From positions 38,712 to 77,600 of the forward strand of contig NZ_JXKD01000013.1 in assembly GCF_001885765.1 (NCBI RefSeq): DNA of 38,889 bases, given 5' to 3'. This DNA comes from Enterococcus aquimarinus (GTDB taxonomy: Bacteria > Bacillota > Bacilli > Lactobacillales > Enterococcaceae). The translations under genes and the position numbers were made by a program. Of the stretch, positions 1-8,055 are shown one piece after another; positions within the stretch are counted from its first letter, which is position 1, and every line of letters starts with the position of its first letter. Below the pieces are notes generated by a model. That model was given only the letters and a program-made list of their open reading frames with translations, was not told the DNA's origin and did no database searches.

Positions 1-10
1 CCCTCTTTTA

Positions 11-37
11 TATTCCAATCAATGCGATATTGGAATA
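11..37. repeat. Short inverted repeat at window edge
   Basis: TATTCCAAT (11-19) and ATTGGAATA (29-37) are perfect 9-base inverted copies around a 9-base centre. There is no T-run on either side that would make it a clear terminator. It lies about 85 bases beyond the end of the leftward hydrolase gene, so it could be a weak terminator for that gene or an operator for something outside the window. The plus strand next reads AAAGGAG and an ATG at 46, but that frame stops after 10 codons. Confidence 0.3.
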
Positions 38-122
38 AAGGAGAGATGCTTAGAGCCAGCTTGTGTGTTTTTTTATGAGAAAAATCACTAAACGACGTGA
101 AGTAGGAATCGTCTTACAACGC

Positions 123-956
123 TCATGCTTCTTCTAGAAAAGTAATCACTGCTTGGTAAACATTGAGTGTTTCGGGTGTCGCTTGACGATCAAAATCGTG
201 CTCATTTCCTTCAATTGTAATCAATTGATTGGTTGGAACGAGCGTGCTCGCCATCCGCGAGAGTTCATAAGGAACGTCTGAATCTTGGGTACTATGCACA
301 AAAATTGTTGGTGGAAAAGAGTTTAACGTATCCTCATTTAATGAGAAAGTCGCGACATCGCGTAAAGAGGGTAAGATTTTTGGCAACCAGTTACCAAATT
401 GACGACCCGATAAATAAATCGGATAACGTTTAAACATCTCGCCGCTGACAATCGGTTTTTGTTCAATTAAAGCTTCGACTTCCATCGGTGCTACGCGCGG
501 AAAAACGAGATATTGTGGATTAGGTTGTCGAAAGGCTGGGACGTCTAAGGTATAATACCCGTAAAAACTAATGAGATGTTTTGGCGTAAATCCTTCTTTG
601 ATTAAGAGGGCGGCTAAGTAACCCCCAGCTGATCTTCCCATTAAGGCATAATCAGAGGAAAATCCCCATGAAGGAAGTATTTCAATCGTTTTTTCAAGAG
701 TCTGTTTGAGAGTTGCGAGAATGGTCGGTAACTTCACTTCCGGTGCCAACAAGTAATCTAAGGTAATCACGGGATGTCCTGCGTTTGTAAAAGCCTCGAT
801 ATACGCGTGCGGTAAGTCATCGCGTTGTCCAAAAACGAGTCCGCCACCGTGAAGATAGATAATCGCCTCTTTTGTCGTGTTTTCAGGAGTATAGATACTC
901 GCTTCGATTATGGGCGATGAGTCCGTTAAAATTTGTGAAATTTTTTTGGTAAACAT
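123..956 (-). CDS. Alpha/beta hydrolase, hormone-sensitive-lipase-like
   Basis: A 277-residue cytoplasmic hydrolase of the alpha/beta-hydrolase fold-3 (HSL/esterase) type. The sequence shows the oxyanion-hole motif HGGG near residue 37, the nucleophile elbow GRSAGG near residue 108, an acidic candidate in HSTQDSDVP near 228 and a late histidine in GNEHDF near 252, so the Ser-Asp-His triad appears complete. The start is set by TAGGAGG eight bases before the ATG. It is transcribed away from allE and shares a 246-base control region with it. The substrate cannot be read from the sequence; small acyl or carbamoyl esters are typical of the family. A role in ureide metabolism is suggested only by position. 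Confidence 0.85.
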   Translation of the reverse strand: MFTKKISQILTDSSPIIEASIYTPENTTKEAIIYLHGGGLVFGQRDDLPHAYIEAFTNAGHPVITLDYLLAPEVKLPTILATLKQTLEKTIEILPSWGFSSDYALMGRSAGGYLAALLIKEGFTPKHLISFYGYYTLDVPAFRQPNPQYLVFPRVAPMEVEALIEQKPIVSGEMFKRYPIYLSGRQFGNWLPKILPSLRDVATFSLNEDTLNSFPPTIFVHSTQDSDVPYELSRMASTLVPTNQLITIEGNEHDFDRQATPETLNVYQAVITFLEEA

Positions 957-1062
957 TTGTGATCCTCCTATTTGAGTGTTATTTTTTTATTCTAACGTTT
1001 CTATTTGAATATATTATGTCACAAAGATACAAAATGAAAGGATTATTTGTATTAGATGCACA

Positions 1063-1091
1063 ATGACGAATCGTCACGAAGCGCTTACAAT
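1063..1091 (+). promoter_or_regulatory. Candidate allE operon promoter with palindrome
   Basis: The proposed -10 is TACAAT (1086-1091), 17 bases after ATGACG (1063-1068) as a -35. A perfect 6-base inverted repeat, TGACGA-A-TCGTCA (1064-1076), covers the -35 and could be an operator. The 9-mer GCTTACAAT (1083-1091) recurs exactly at the -10 of the allantoin permease (12982-12990), also behind an ATGA-type -35, which suggests shared promoter architecture. The leader to the allE ATG would be about 105 bases. Confidence 0.45.
1076..1089 (+). promoter_or_regulatory. Candidate cre (CcpA) site at allE promoter
   Basis: ACGAAGCGCTTACA contains the palindromic core AAGCGCTT and matches the right half of the classical cre consensus well, the left half poorly. 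It overlaps the proposed -10, the usual position for catabolite repression. Similar cores precede pucG and the cupin gene. Confidence 0.4.
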
Positions 1092-1202
1092 GGGTGTAGA
1101 GATTAATTGAAGGAATAAAGCGATTGTTAAACGATACAGGCATTGCACAAACAATTAAAAATCCCTCAAGTAGCTAAACAAAGAAAGAGGAGAGAATTCA
1201 AT

Positions 1203-1988
1203 ATGGGTTACAAAAATAATCGAGTCGGCTATCAAAAAGAAATATTAACATCAAGAGCAGTTGTGCGGAAAAATAATTACGCGATCCTACCACATGATGG
1301 TCTAGTAAAAAATAGTATTCCAGGTTTTGTTAATGTCGAAATTTCGATCTTAGGTTCACCACGTTTAGGCGCGAATTTTGTTGATTACATTGCAACGTTT
1401 TTAGAAAATGGTGCACAAGAAACCGGTTTTGGTGGCGATGGTGTTGAAACAATGGTTTATGTGATTGAAGGGAAATTGACAGTTTCAGATGGCGAGGAAG
1501 AACATACATTAGAGACAGGTGGTTATGCGTATTATCCAGCTGGTGTGAAAATGTTTATGAAGAATGCTCAAACGGAAAATACAGAAGTCTTTTTATACAA
1601 AAAACGTTATGAAGTCTTAGAAGGTCATGAAACGTATAAAGTCATTGGCAACGTCAACGACTTAACACCAATTGAGTACGAAGGAATGTCAGATGTGTTG
1701 TATTATGAATTTTTACCAACAGAAACAGCCTTTGATATGAATTTACACATTTTAACGTTTAAACCAGGAGCAAGTCATGCGTACGTTGAAACACATTTCC
1801 AAGAACATGGTGCTTACTTACTCAGCGGTCAAGGAATGTATAATTTAGATAATGAGTGGTATCCTGTAGAAAAAGGCGACTATATCTTTATGAGTGCGTA
1901 TGTACACCAAGCTGCTTATGCTGTTGGTCGCGATGAACCGCTATCTTACGTCTACTCAAAAGATTGTAATAGAGATCCCCAAATTTAA
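1203..1988 (+). CDS. allE: (S)-ureidoglycine aminohydrolase
   Basis: A 261-residue bicupin enzyme, the same length as E. coli AllE (YlbA). It deaminates (S)-ureidoglycine to (S)-ureidoglycolate and ammonia in the cytoplasm, using a Mn2+ in the C-terminal cupin. The N-terminal cupin spans roughly residues 60-130. The C-terminal cupin, about 180-250, carries the metal cluster VETHFQEHG and a later HQAAY glutamine, as in plant and E. coli enzymes. AGAGGAG (1187-1193) fixes the ATG at 1203; the frame is open 60 bases upstream but has no ribosome site there. It is the first gene of the allEDFGHK operon, 13 bases before allD. Confidence 0.95.
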   Translation: MGYKNNRVGYQKEILTSRAVVRKNNYAILPHDGLVKNSIPGFVNVEISILGSPRLGANFVDYIATFLENGAQETGFGGDGVETMVYVIEGKLTVSDGEEEHTLETGGYAYYPAGVKMFMKNAQTENTEVFLYKKRYEVLEGHETYKVIGNVNDLTPIEYEGMSDVLYYEFLPTETAFDMNLHILTFKPGASHAYVETHFQEHGAYLLSGQGMYNLDNEWYPVEKGDYIFMSAYVHQAAYAVGRDEPLSYVYSKDCNRDPQI

Positions 1989-2001
1989 GGAGCCGATAAT
2001 C

Positions 2002-3069
2002 ATGACAGAAACAGAAATAACGGTGTTAAAACCGGAAATTTTACATCAATTAATTAAGAAAAAATTAATGAAGGCGAGTTTGCCAGAAGAGGCTGCCAAT
2101 GAAGCAGCGAATCATTTAGTGTTTGCGGATGCTTGTGGGATTCATTCTCATGGAGCCGTTCGTGTTGATTATTATGCGGAACGAATTGCCAAAGGAGGAA
2201 CGACGCTTCATCCGAATATTACGTTTGAAAAAACAGGGCCTTCGACAGGGATCGTCCATGGAGATAATGGCATGGGGCATTATGTATGTAATGAAGCATT
2301 AAAATATGCACTCGAAATGGTTGAGGAATCAGGTTTGGCTTTTGTAGGGATTTCTCAAACGGGGCATAGTGGTGCGTTATCTTACTACGTGAAAAAAGCG
2401 GCAGAAGAAGGCTATGTCGCGCTATCGATGTGCCAATCCGATCCAATGGTTGTCCCATTTGGTGGCAGTGAAAATTATTTCGGAACAAATCCCATTGCTT
2501 TTGCCACACCATGTGAAGGGCAACCACCCGTTGTCTTTGATATGGCTACAACAGTACAAGCTTGGGGCAAAATTTTAGATGCGCGTTCGAAACAACGCGA
2601 AATCCCGGATACTTGGGCGGTTGATAAAGAGGGGAATCCAACAACTGATCCAAATGCGGTGAATGGCTTATTGCCAATTGCAGGTGCAAAAGGGTATGGC
2701 TTAATGATGATGGTCGATATTTTAGCGGGCTCATTACTGGGCTTACCATTTGGAAAACATGTTTCGTCGATGTATGATGACTTAACAGCAAAACGGAACT
2801 TAGGTCAAATGTTTTTACTGATTGATCCAGCCAAATTCACCGATCCGATTGCTTTCCAACAACGCATTCTTCAAATGGTAACCGAGCTGCATGCAATTAA
2901 ACCAGCAAATGGATTTGACCAAGTCTATTACCCAGGAGAATTGAGCAAAAAATGTTACGATAACTATATGGCAGAAGGTATTCCGGTTGCAACACCAATT
3001 GTCGATTACTTACAAAGTGAGACCGTTCACTTTGATCAATATGGTGGCAAAGGTGCCTTTGCTAAATAA
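2002..3069 (+). CDS. allD: Ureidoglycolate dehydrogenase (NAD+)
   Basis: A 355-residue member of the malate/L-lactate dehydrogenase-2 (LDH2/MDH2 oxidoreductase) family. It oxidises (S)-ureidoglycolate to oxalurate with NAD+. Hallmarks shared with E. coli AllD include DACGIHSHGAVRVDYYAERI near residue 40, GHSGALSYYV near 120, MCQSDPMVVPFGG near 145, FDMATTVQAWGK near 180, and KGYGLMMMVDI near 235 followed by GLPFGKHVSSMYDDL. The ATG at 2002 follows AAGGAG (1986-1991); the frame is open upstream into allE but that part would overlap allE coding sequence. The NADH it makes must be reoxidised, which gives a metabolic link to ndh and the bd oxidase encoded downstream in the window. Confidence 0.95.
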   Translation: MTETEITVLKPEILHQLIKKKLMKASLPEEAANEAANHLVFADACGIHSHGAVRVDYYAERIAKGGTTLHPNITFEKTGPSTGIVHGDNGMGHYVCNEALKYALEMVEESGLAFVGISQTGHSGALSYYVKKAAEEGYVALSMCQSDPMVVPFGGSENYFGTNPIAFATPCEGQPPVVFDMATTVQAWGKILDARSKQREIPDTWAVDKEGNPTTDPNAVNGLLPIAGAKGYGLMMMVDILAGSLLGLPFGKHVSSMYDDLTAKRNLGQMFLLIDPAKFTDPIAFQQRILQMVTELHAIKPANGFDQVYYPGELSKKCYDNYMAEGIPVATPIVDYLQSETVHFDQYGGKGAFAK

Positions 3070-3094
3070 TCCAAGAAAGAGAGTGAAGAAGTGG

Positions 3095-4858
3095 ATGTTA
3101 CACACAATTATTGAAAAAAATAGTTACCAAGATTCAATCGTTTTAATGTTATTGACGAACCATTTAGAAGAAATGGAAGGGGTCAACAGTATTTCTGTCA
3201 TGATGGGGACACCTGCTAATAAAGATATTTTTAAAACGGGTGGCTTGTATACAGAAGAATTAGAAACGGCTACACCCAATGATATGGTGATTGTCGCGGA
3301 TTTAGATAATGCGGATATGATTGAGGCAATTGTAACGGCAGCACAAGATTACTTGGATGAACAAGGTAAGAAAAACAAAGGCGGCGCGACGGAAGAACGC
3401 GTGAAAACGTGGGATAAAGCGTTAGAATTAGGAGAAGATGCCTCTGTTGCGATTTTCTCTATTCCTGGAACGCATGCAGCCTTAGAAATTGAAAAAGCGA
3501 TTGAAGAAGGCAAACATGTTTTTTGTTTCAGTGATAACGTTGCATTGGAAGATGAAGTTCGTTTGAAACAATTAGCACACGAAAAAGGCTTATTATTAAT
3601 GGGTCCAGATTGTGGAACAGGGATTATTAACGGTGTCCCAATTGCGTTTACCAATGCTGTGCGTAGAGGCAAAATTGGTGTGATTGGCGCTTCTGGAACA
3701 GGGATTCAAGAAGTGACGACAATTATTCACAAATTAGGTGCCGGTGTAACCCATGCGATTGGAACAGGCGGACGTGACTTGAAAGAAGCCGTAAATGGTG
3801 TGACTTTCAAAGATAGTATTGCTTTATTAGAACAAGATCCAGATGTTGAAGTAATCGTGGCGATTTCAAAACCACCAGCTGCACGCGTTCGTGGTGAAAT
3901 CTTAGACTTGCTACGTGCTTCTAAAAAACCAGTTGTAACGATTTTCTTAGGTGAAAAACCTGAAAATCATGAAAAAGGACTTTACCATGCACATACCTTA
4001 GAAGAAACAGCGAAAATTGCCGTTCAACTAAGCAAAGGGCAAGAGCCAACAGGTGAAGCGGATGCATTCGTTGTGCCAGAAATCGCCTTGAAACCAACTC
4101 AAAAAAATATTAAAGGTTATTATTCAGGCGGAACACTCGCGTATGAAGCCGGTATGTTAATCAAAGAAGCGATTGGTTCAGGAAGTTTAGATGGCATGGA
4201 TGGCTACATTTTAAATGAAGCTGGTCATGAAGTGATGGACTTAGGGGATGATATGTATACCCAAGGGAAACCACATCCAATGATTGACCCATCAAAACGC
4301 AAAGAATTATTAGAAAAAGCCGGACAAGACGAAGAAACAGCCGTTGTGTTACTCGATATCGTTTTAGGTTACGGCTCACATGAAGATATGTCGAGCGCGC
4401 TTTCACCAACGATTAAAAAAGTCAAAGCGGATGCCCAAGCAGATGGCCGTGAATTAGCGATTATTGCGACGATTGTTGGAACGGATGAAGATCCACAAGA
4501 TATGGATGGCCAACGTCGTATCTTGGAAGAAGCAGGTGTCATTATCTGTGAAAGCAACGCACAAGCAGTGAATACAGCGTTAGCGATCATCGGCAAACCA
4601 CTTGTTGAAGAAGTGAAACCGATTGTTGATAAAGAAGCAACAACGGCGACAATTCCAGCTGTCTCTAAAACACTGAATACGTTACTTACGACTGATAAGT
4701 TTTTAAACATTGGGTTGAGTAGTTTTGCCGCTGCAATCACAAACCATGGTGGAAAAGTCGTTCAGTTTGATTGGCAACCTGTTGCTGGTGGCAACGTGCA
4801 ATTACAAAAAGCGTTAAACTTCTTGAACAAAGTATCATTGAAAAGTGAGGGGAAATAA
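3095..4858 (+). CDS. allF: Oxamate carbamoyltransferase subunit AllF (FdrA)
   Basis: A 587-residue FdrA-family protein related to the succinyl-CoA synthetase alpha subunit. In E. coli the fdrA-ylbE-ylbF products (renamed AllF, AllG, AllH) together form oxamic transcarbamylase, which splits oxalurate with phosphate into oxamate and carbamoyl phosphate. Visible motifs are SVMMGTPANK near residue 34, GPDCGTG near 170, GASGTGIQEV near 198 (nucleotide/CoA-binding glycine loop) and AISKPPAARV near 267. The ATG at 3095 matches the family N-terminus (MLHTIIEKNSYQDS); its ribosome site is only moderate. The C-terminal end carries a GLSSFAAAI...FDWQPVAGG segment, longer than I recall for E. coli FdrA (about 555 residues). 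It sits two bases before allG. Confidence 0.92.
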   Translation: MLHTIIEKNSYQDSIVLMLLTNHLEEMEGVNSISVMMGTPANKDIFKTGGLYTEELETATPNDMVIVADLDNADMIEAIVTAAQDYLDEQGKKNKGGATEERVKTWDKALELGEDASVAIFSIPGTHAALEIEKAIEEGKHVFCFSDNVALEDEVRLKQLAHEKGLLLMGPDCGTGIINGVPIAFTNAVRRGKIGVIGASGTGIQEVTTIIHKLGAGVTHAIGTGGRDLKEAVNGVTFKDSIALLEQDPDVEVIVAISKPPAARVRGEILDLLRASKKPVVTIFLGEKPENHEKGLYHAHTLEETAKIAVQLSKGQEPTGEADAFVVPEIALKPTQKNIKGYYSGGTLAYEAGMLIKEAIGSGSLDGMDGYILNEAGHEVMDLGDDMYTQGKPHPMIDPSKRKELLEKAGQDEETAVVLLDIVLGYGSHEDMSSALSPTIKKVKADAQADGRELAIIATIVGTDEDPQDMDGQRRILEEAGVIICESNAQAVNTALAIIGKPLVEEVKPIVDKEATTATIPAVSKTLNTLLTTDKFLNIGLSSFAAAITNHGGKVVQFDWQPVAGGNVQLQKALNFLNKVSLKSEGK

Positions 4859-4860
4859 AC

Positions 4861-6126
4861 ATGGTTTACCAAACAATTGATGAAGCAAACCAAGCAGTCG
4901 TTTCAAAAATTATCGCAGGAGCACCCTATTTATTAGACGTCGTGCCTGCACATACAGTCATTGAAGAATTAAATGAAGGAAAAGTCTTACTTCATGCTGG
5001 ACCGCCAATTCAATACGAGCAAATGGTTGATCCGATTCAAGGCGCATGTATTGGCGCAGTCTTATTTGAAGAATGGGCGCAAACGCCAGAAGATGCTCGT
5101 GCCTTACTTGAAGCAGGAGAAGTGACGTTAATTCCTTGTCACCACGTGGATGCTGTTGGACCAATGGGCGGTATTACCTCTGCACATATGCCGGTTTTAG
5201 TCGTTGAAAATAAAACAGACGGCAATCGCGCTTACTGTACAATGAATGAAGGAATTGGCGCGGTCTTACGTTTTGGTGCGAATTCAGAAGAAGTGATTAA
5301 TCGCTTGCGTTGGATGCGTGATACCTTAGCACCTACGTTAAGTAAAGCAATCAAAGTTCGTGGCGAAATGAATATTAATGTTCTTGTCGCAAAATGTATT
5401 GCAATGGGAGATGAATTCCACCAACGTAATATCGCAGGTTCATTAGCCTTCTTAAAAGAAATGGCTCCAAGCATCGTCAAATTAACGGATGTTGAGCAAA
5501 CAGCTAAAGAAGAAGTGATGCAATTCTTAGCAGATACGGATCAATTTTTCTTAAATATTATGATGGCTGCTGCAAAATCGGTGATGGATGGCGCGCGGAT
5601 GATTCAAGAAGGAACGATTGTAACGGCAATGTGTCGTAATGGCTATGAGTTTGGAATTCGTATCGCTGGAATGGGTGACGAATGGTTTACTGGTCCAGTA
5701 AATACACCAAAAGGCTTATACTTCTCTGGATTTTCAGAAGAAGACGCTGCGCCTGATATGGGAGATAGTGCGATTACCGAAACGTATGGTGTCGGCGGAA
5801 TGTCTATGATTGCGGCTCCTGCCGTAACACGTTTTGTAGGTTCAGGTGGTTTCTATGACGCACTGAATACAAGTAACGAAATGACCGAAATCACGATTGA
5901 TCATAATCCAAACTTCCCAGTACCAACGTGGGATTTCCAAGGAATTCCAATCGGGATTGATGCACGTAAAGTTGTTGAGACAGGTATTTTACCAGTCATC
6001 AATACTGGTATTGCGAACAAACAAGCGGGTAAAGGTCAAATTGGGGCGGGAACCGTTACGCCACCAATTGATTGTTTCGAAAAAGCCGTTTTAGCGTATG
6101 CAAAAAAATTAGGATTTAAGGACTAG
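4861..6126 (+). CDS. allG: Oxamate carbamoyltransferase subunit AllG (YlbE, DUF1116)
   Basis: A 421-residue DUF1116 protein, very close to E. coli YlbE/AllG in length and motifs. It acts with AllF and AllH in oxalurate phosphorolysis to oxamate and carbamoyl phosphate. Conserved stretches visible are ELNEGKVLLHAGPPI near residue 38, CHHVDAVGPMGGITSAHMP near 97, NEGIGAVLRFGA near 130, MGDEFHQRN near 182, VTAMCRNGYEFGIR near 260, DMGDSAITETYG near 300 and NTGIANKQAGKGQIGAGT near 382. AGGGG nine bases upstream sets the ATG. The tight spacing on both sides, 2 bases to allF and 6 to allH, fits co-translation of complex subunits. Confidence 0.94.
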   Translation: MVYQTIDEANQAVVSKIIAGAPYLLDVVPAHTVIEELNEGKVLLHAGPPIQYEQMVDPIQGACIGAVLFEEWAQTPEDARALLEAGEVTLIPCHHVDAVGPMGGITSAHMPVLVVENKTDGNRAYCTMNEGIGAVLRFGANSEEVINRLRWMRDTLAPTLSKAIKVRGEMNINVLVAKCIAMGDEFHQRNIAGSLAFLKEMAPSIVKLTDVEQTAKEEVMQFLADTDQFFLNIMMAAAKSVMDGARMIQEGTIVTAMCRNGYEFGIRIAGMGDEWFTGPVNTPKGLYFSGFSEEDAAPDMGDSAITETYGVGGMSMIAAPAVTRFVGSGGFYDALNTSNEMTEITIDHNPNFPVPTWDFQGIPIGIDARKVVETGILPVINTGIANKQAGKGQIGAGTVTPPIDCFEKAVLAYAKKLGFKD

Positions 6127-6132
6127 AAAAAA

Positions 6133-6975
6133 ATGACACATTTACAGGGTAAAATGGATCGCTCTCTTTGGCAAAAACAAGCAACAACGTGGTTTTTGCA
6201 TAGTACCTATCAGCGAACGTTTAATTTAACCAATCAGGATCATCAAGAACTGGCGTTAGTGGCTCCAATCGATTTCCCCTGTTTACCAGGGGGCATCTAT
6301 TTGCCCTATCCCATATTTGACGAAGTATTTGGTGCGATTCAACAATTGCAGAAGGTTACGCTTCATGAAAATCAGCTTGTTTTTTATTTGGATCAAAAAA
6401 AAGTGACCGTGACAATGGGAGAAACGTTTGATTCGAGACTACAGATTCATCCGTCCATTTTACCCAGTGAGTGTCTTTTTTTGCAAAAAATTCAAGAAAA
6501 CAATGAAATGACCGGCTTCGATTACCCATTAAGTGCGTTTTCGAGTGCCAAAACATTCCCGTTTCGTCAAGAAATTCAAGGGTTGTTTTCAAATGAATTA
6601 ACGGACAAACAACAAAGTTTGACCTATTTAGTTGGACGCGGTCGCGGTTTGACTCCGTCAGGCGATGATTTTTTGTTAGGGTGGTTGCTTGTACAACAAC
6701 TAAAACAAGACAATCTCGAAAATAATGAGTTAATCATGCAAAAAGCGCAAAGTCCTGACTACACGACGGATGTGAGTCGACATTATTTGCGGCGGGCTGC
6801 GATAGGATGTTACAGCCAAGCATTATTAAATTTAGCAAAAGCGTTAGTAGAACCAACAAATGAACAAGTAATGGCGCAACGAATCGCCGAAATCGTCGCT
6901 CATGGACATAGTTCTGGAGCAGATACGTTGGCTGGAATTGCCGCTACTTTAATCGAAATGAGGAGGAGGAAATAA
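6133..6975 (+). CDS. allH: Oxamate carbamoyltransferase subunit AllH (YlbF, DUF2877)
   Basis: A 280-residue DUF2877 protein. The family is defined by the motif seen here near residue 174, GRGRGLTPSGDDFLLG, and by a later HGHSSGADTLAG near 256. The E. coli homologue YlbF/AllH is the third component required for oxamic transcarbamylase. AAGGA (6118-6122) lies ten bases before the ATG. The stop codon directly abuts the ATG of the carbamate kinase, and the kinase's ribosome site (GAGGAGGAGG) lies inside the last codons of this gene, so translation of the two is probably coupled. It is the least conserved member of the operon at the N-terminus. Confidence 0.9.
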   Translation: MTHLQGKMDRSLWQKQATTWFLHSTYQRTFNLTNQDHQELALVAPIDFPCLPGGIYLPYPIFDEVFGAIQQLQKVTLHENQLVFYLDQKKVTVTMGETFDSRLQIHPSILPSECLFLQKIQENNEMTGFDYPLSAFSSAKTFPFRQEIQGLFSNELTDKQQSLTYLVGRGRGLTPSGDDFLLGWLLVQQLKQDNLENNELIMQKAQSPDYTTDVSRHYLRRAAIGCYSQALLNLAKALVEPTNEQVMAQRIAEIVAHGHSSGADTLAGIAATLIEMRRRK

Positions 6976-7914
6976 ATGGCTAAACGTGTGGTAATTGCTC
7001 TTGGGGGAAATGCGATTTTACGCCCGAATCAAGAAGCAACAGTAGAAGTACAAATGAAAAACGTGCAAATCAGTGCAGAACAAATCGCAAAAATTGAGGC
7101 ATTAAATTACGAAGTGATCTTAACACATGGGAACGGTCCACAAGTAGGAAATATTTTACAACAAAATGAGCTGGCAAAAGATGTCGTGCCACCCTTCCCG
7201 TTGGATGTGTGTAACGCGGAATCACAAGGATTTATTGGTTATATGTTAGAACAAAGCATCAAAAACCGTCTTCGTTCAACAGACTCTACCGCAGATGTTG
7301 TAACGATGTTGACACAAATCGAAGTTGACAAAAATGATCCAGCATTTGATCATCCGACAAAACCAATTGGCGTTTTCTATACCGAAGAAGAAGCGAAAGT
7401 ATTAGAAGCTGAAAAAGGTTGGTTTATGATGGAAGATGCCGGTCGTGGCTATCGTCGTGCCGTGGCATCACCATTACCAGAATTGATCCATGGAGTGAAT
7501 GCGATTACACACTTAGTTGATAAAAATATGATTGTGATCGCAGGTGGCGGTGGCGGAATTCCAGTTTACCGCGATGAAAATGGTAAATTAGTCGGTTTAG
7601 AAGCGGTAATTGACAAAGACCGTACAGGTAAAAAATTAGCGGAGCAAGTGGATGCAGATGTCTTTATGATGCTGACAGATGTTCCAAACGTCTACATTAA
7701 CTGGGGCAAACCAGATCAACAAAAATTAGAAGAAATTTCGGTTGAAGAGGCGCAACGTTACATGGATGAAGGTCACTTTGCTGATGGTAGTATGGGTCCT
7801 AAAATGGGCGCAGCGATTGACTTTGCACGCAGTGGCCGCACAGCGATTATTTGTGCGCTAGATGAAGCAGATTTAGCCTTACAAGGTAAAGCTGGCACAA
7901 GAATCGTCGGTTAA
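6976..7914 (+). CDS. allK: Carbamate kinase
   Basis: A 312-residue amino-acid-kinase-family enzyme of normal carbamate kinase length. It transfers the phosphate of carbamoyl phosphate to ADP, giving ATP, CO2 and NH3. Motifs: ALGGNAI near residue 8 and HGNGPQVGNIL near 51, both nucleotide/phosphate-binding loops of the family, VIAGGGGGIPV near 192, and MGPKMGAAIDFA near 273. Placement as the last gene of allEDFGHK identifies it as the ATP-yielding step of allantoin fermentation rather than the arginine deiminase paralogue arcC; the E. coli counterpart at this position has been called allK. A terminator follows ten bases after the stop. Confidence 0.94.
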   Translation: MAKRVVIALGGNAILRPNQEATVEVQMKNVQISAEQIAKIEALNYEVILTHGNGPQVGNILQQNELAKDVVPPFPLDVCNAESQGFIGYMLEQSIKNRLRSTDSTADVVTMLTQIEVDKNDPAFDHPTKPIGVFYTEEEAKVLEAEKGWFMMEDAGRGYRRAVASPLPELIHGVNAITHLVDKNMIVIAGGGGGIPVYRDENGKLVGLEAVIDKDRTGKKLAEQVDADVFMMLTDVPNVYINWGKPDQQKLEEISVEEAQRYMDEGHFADGSMGPKMGAAIDFARSGRTAIICALDEADLALQGKAGTRIVG

Positions 7915-7924
7915 TGGTGGTATG

Positions 7925-7966
7925 AAAAACAATCAATCCTTCTTCTTAGCGATTGATTGTTTTTTT
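7925..7966 (+). terminator. Rho-independent terminator after allK
   Basis: The stem ACAATCAATC (7929-7938) pairs with GATTGATTGT (7951-7960) around a 12-base loop, followed by a run of T. It ends the allEDFGHK operon. No convincing promoter is visible in the 90 bases before allC, so allC may depend on readthrough or on a weak promoter. Confidence 0.85.
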
Positions 7967-8055
7967 GAAAAGAAAAGAGAAGAAACCGTGCGAAACGATC
8001 AAGAGAGAATATCATCGCGTAACACGTTATCAATCAAGTTTTGAGGAGGTTTGAC

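Noticed and set aside
46-78. Ten-codon frame behind AAAGGAG at the window start
   Set aside because: Too short and no supporting context inside the window.
4369-4740. Antisense open frames over allF, allG, cydA, tcyP and copA
   Set aside because: They are reading-frame shadows of well-supported genes, without ribosome sites or recognisable products.
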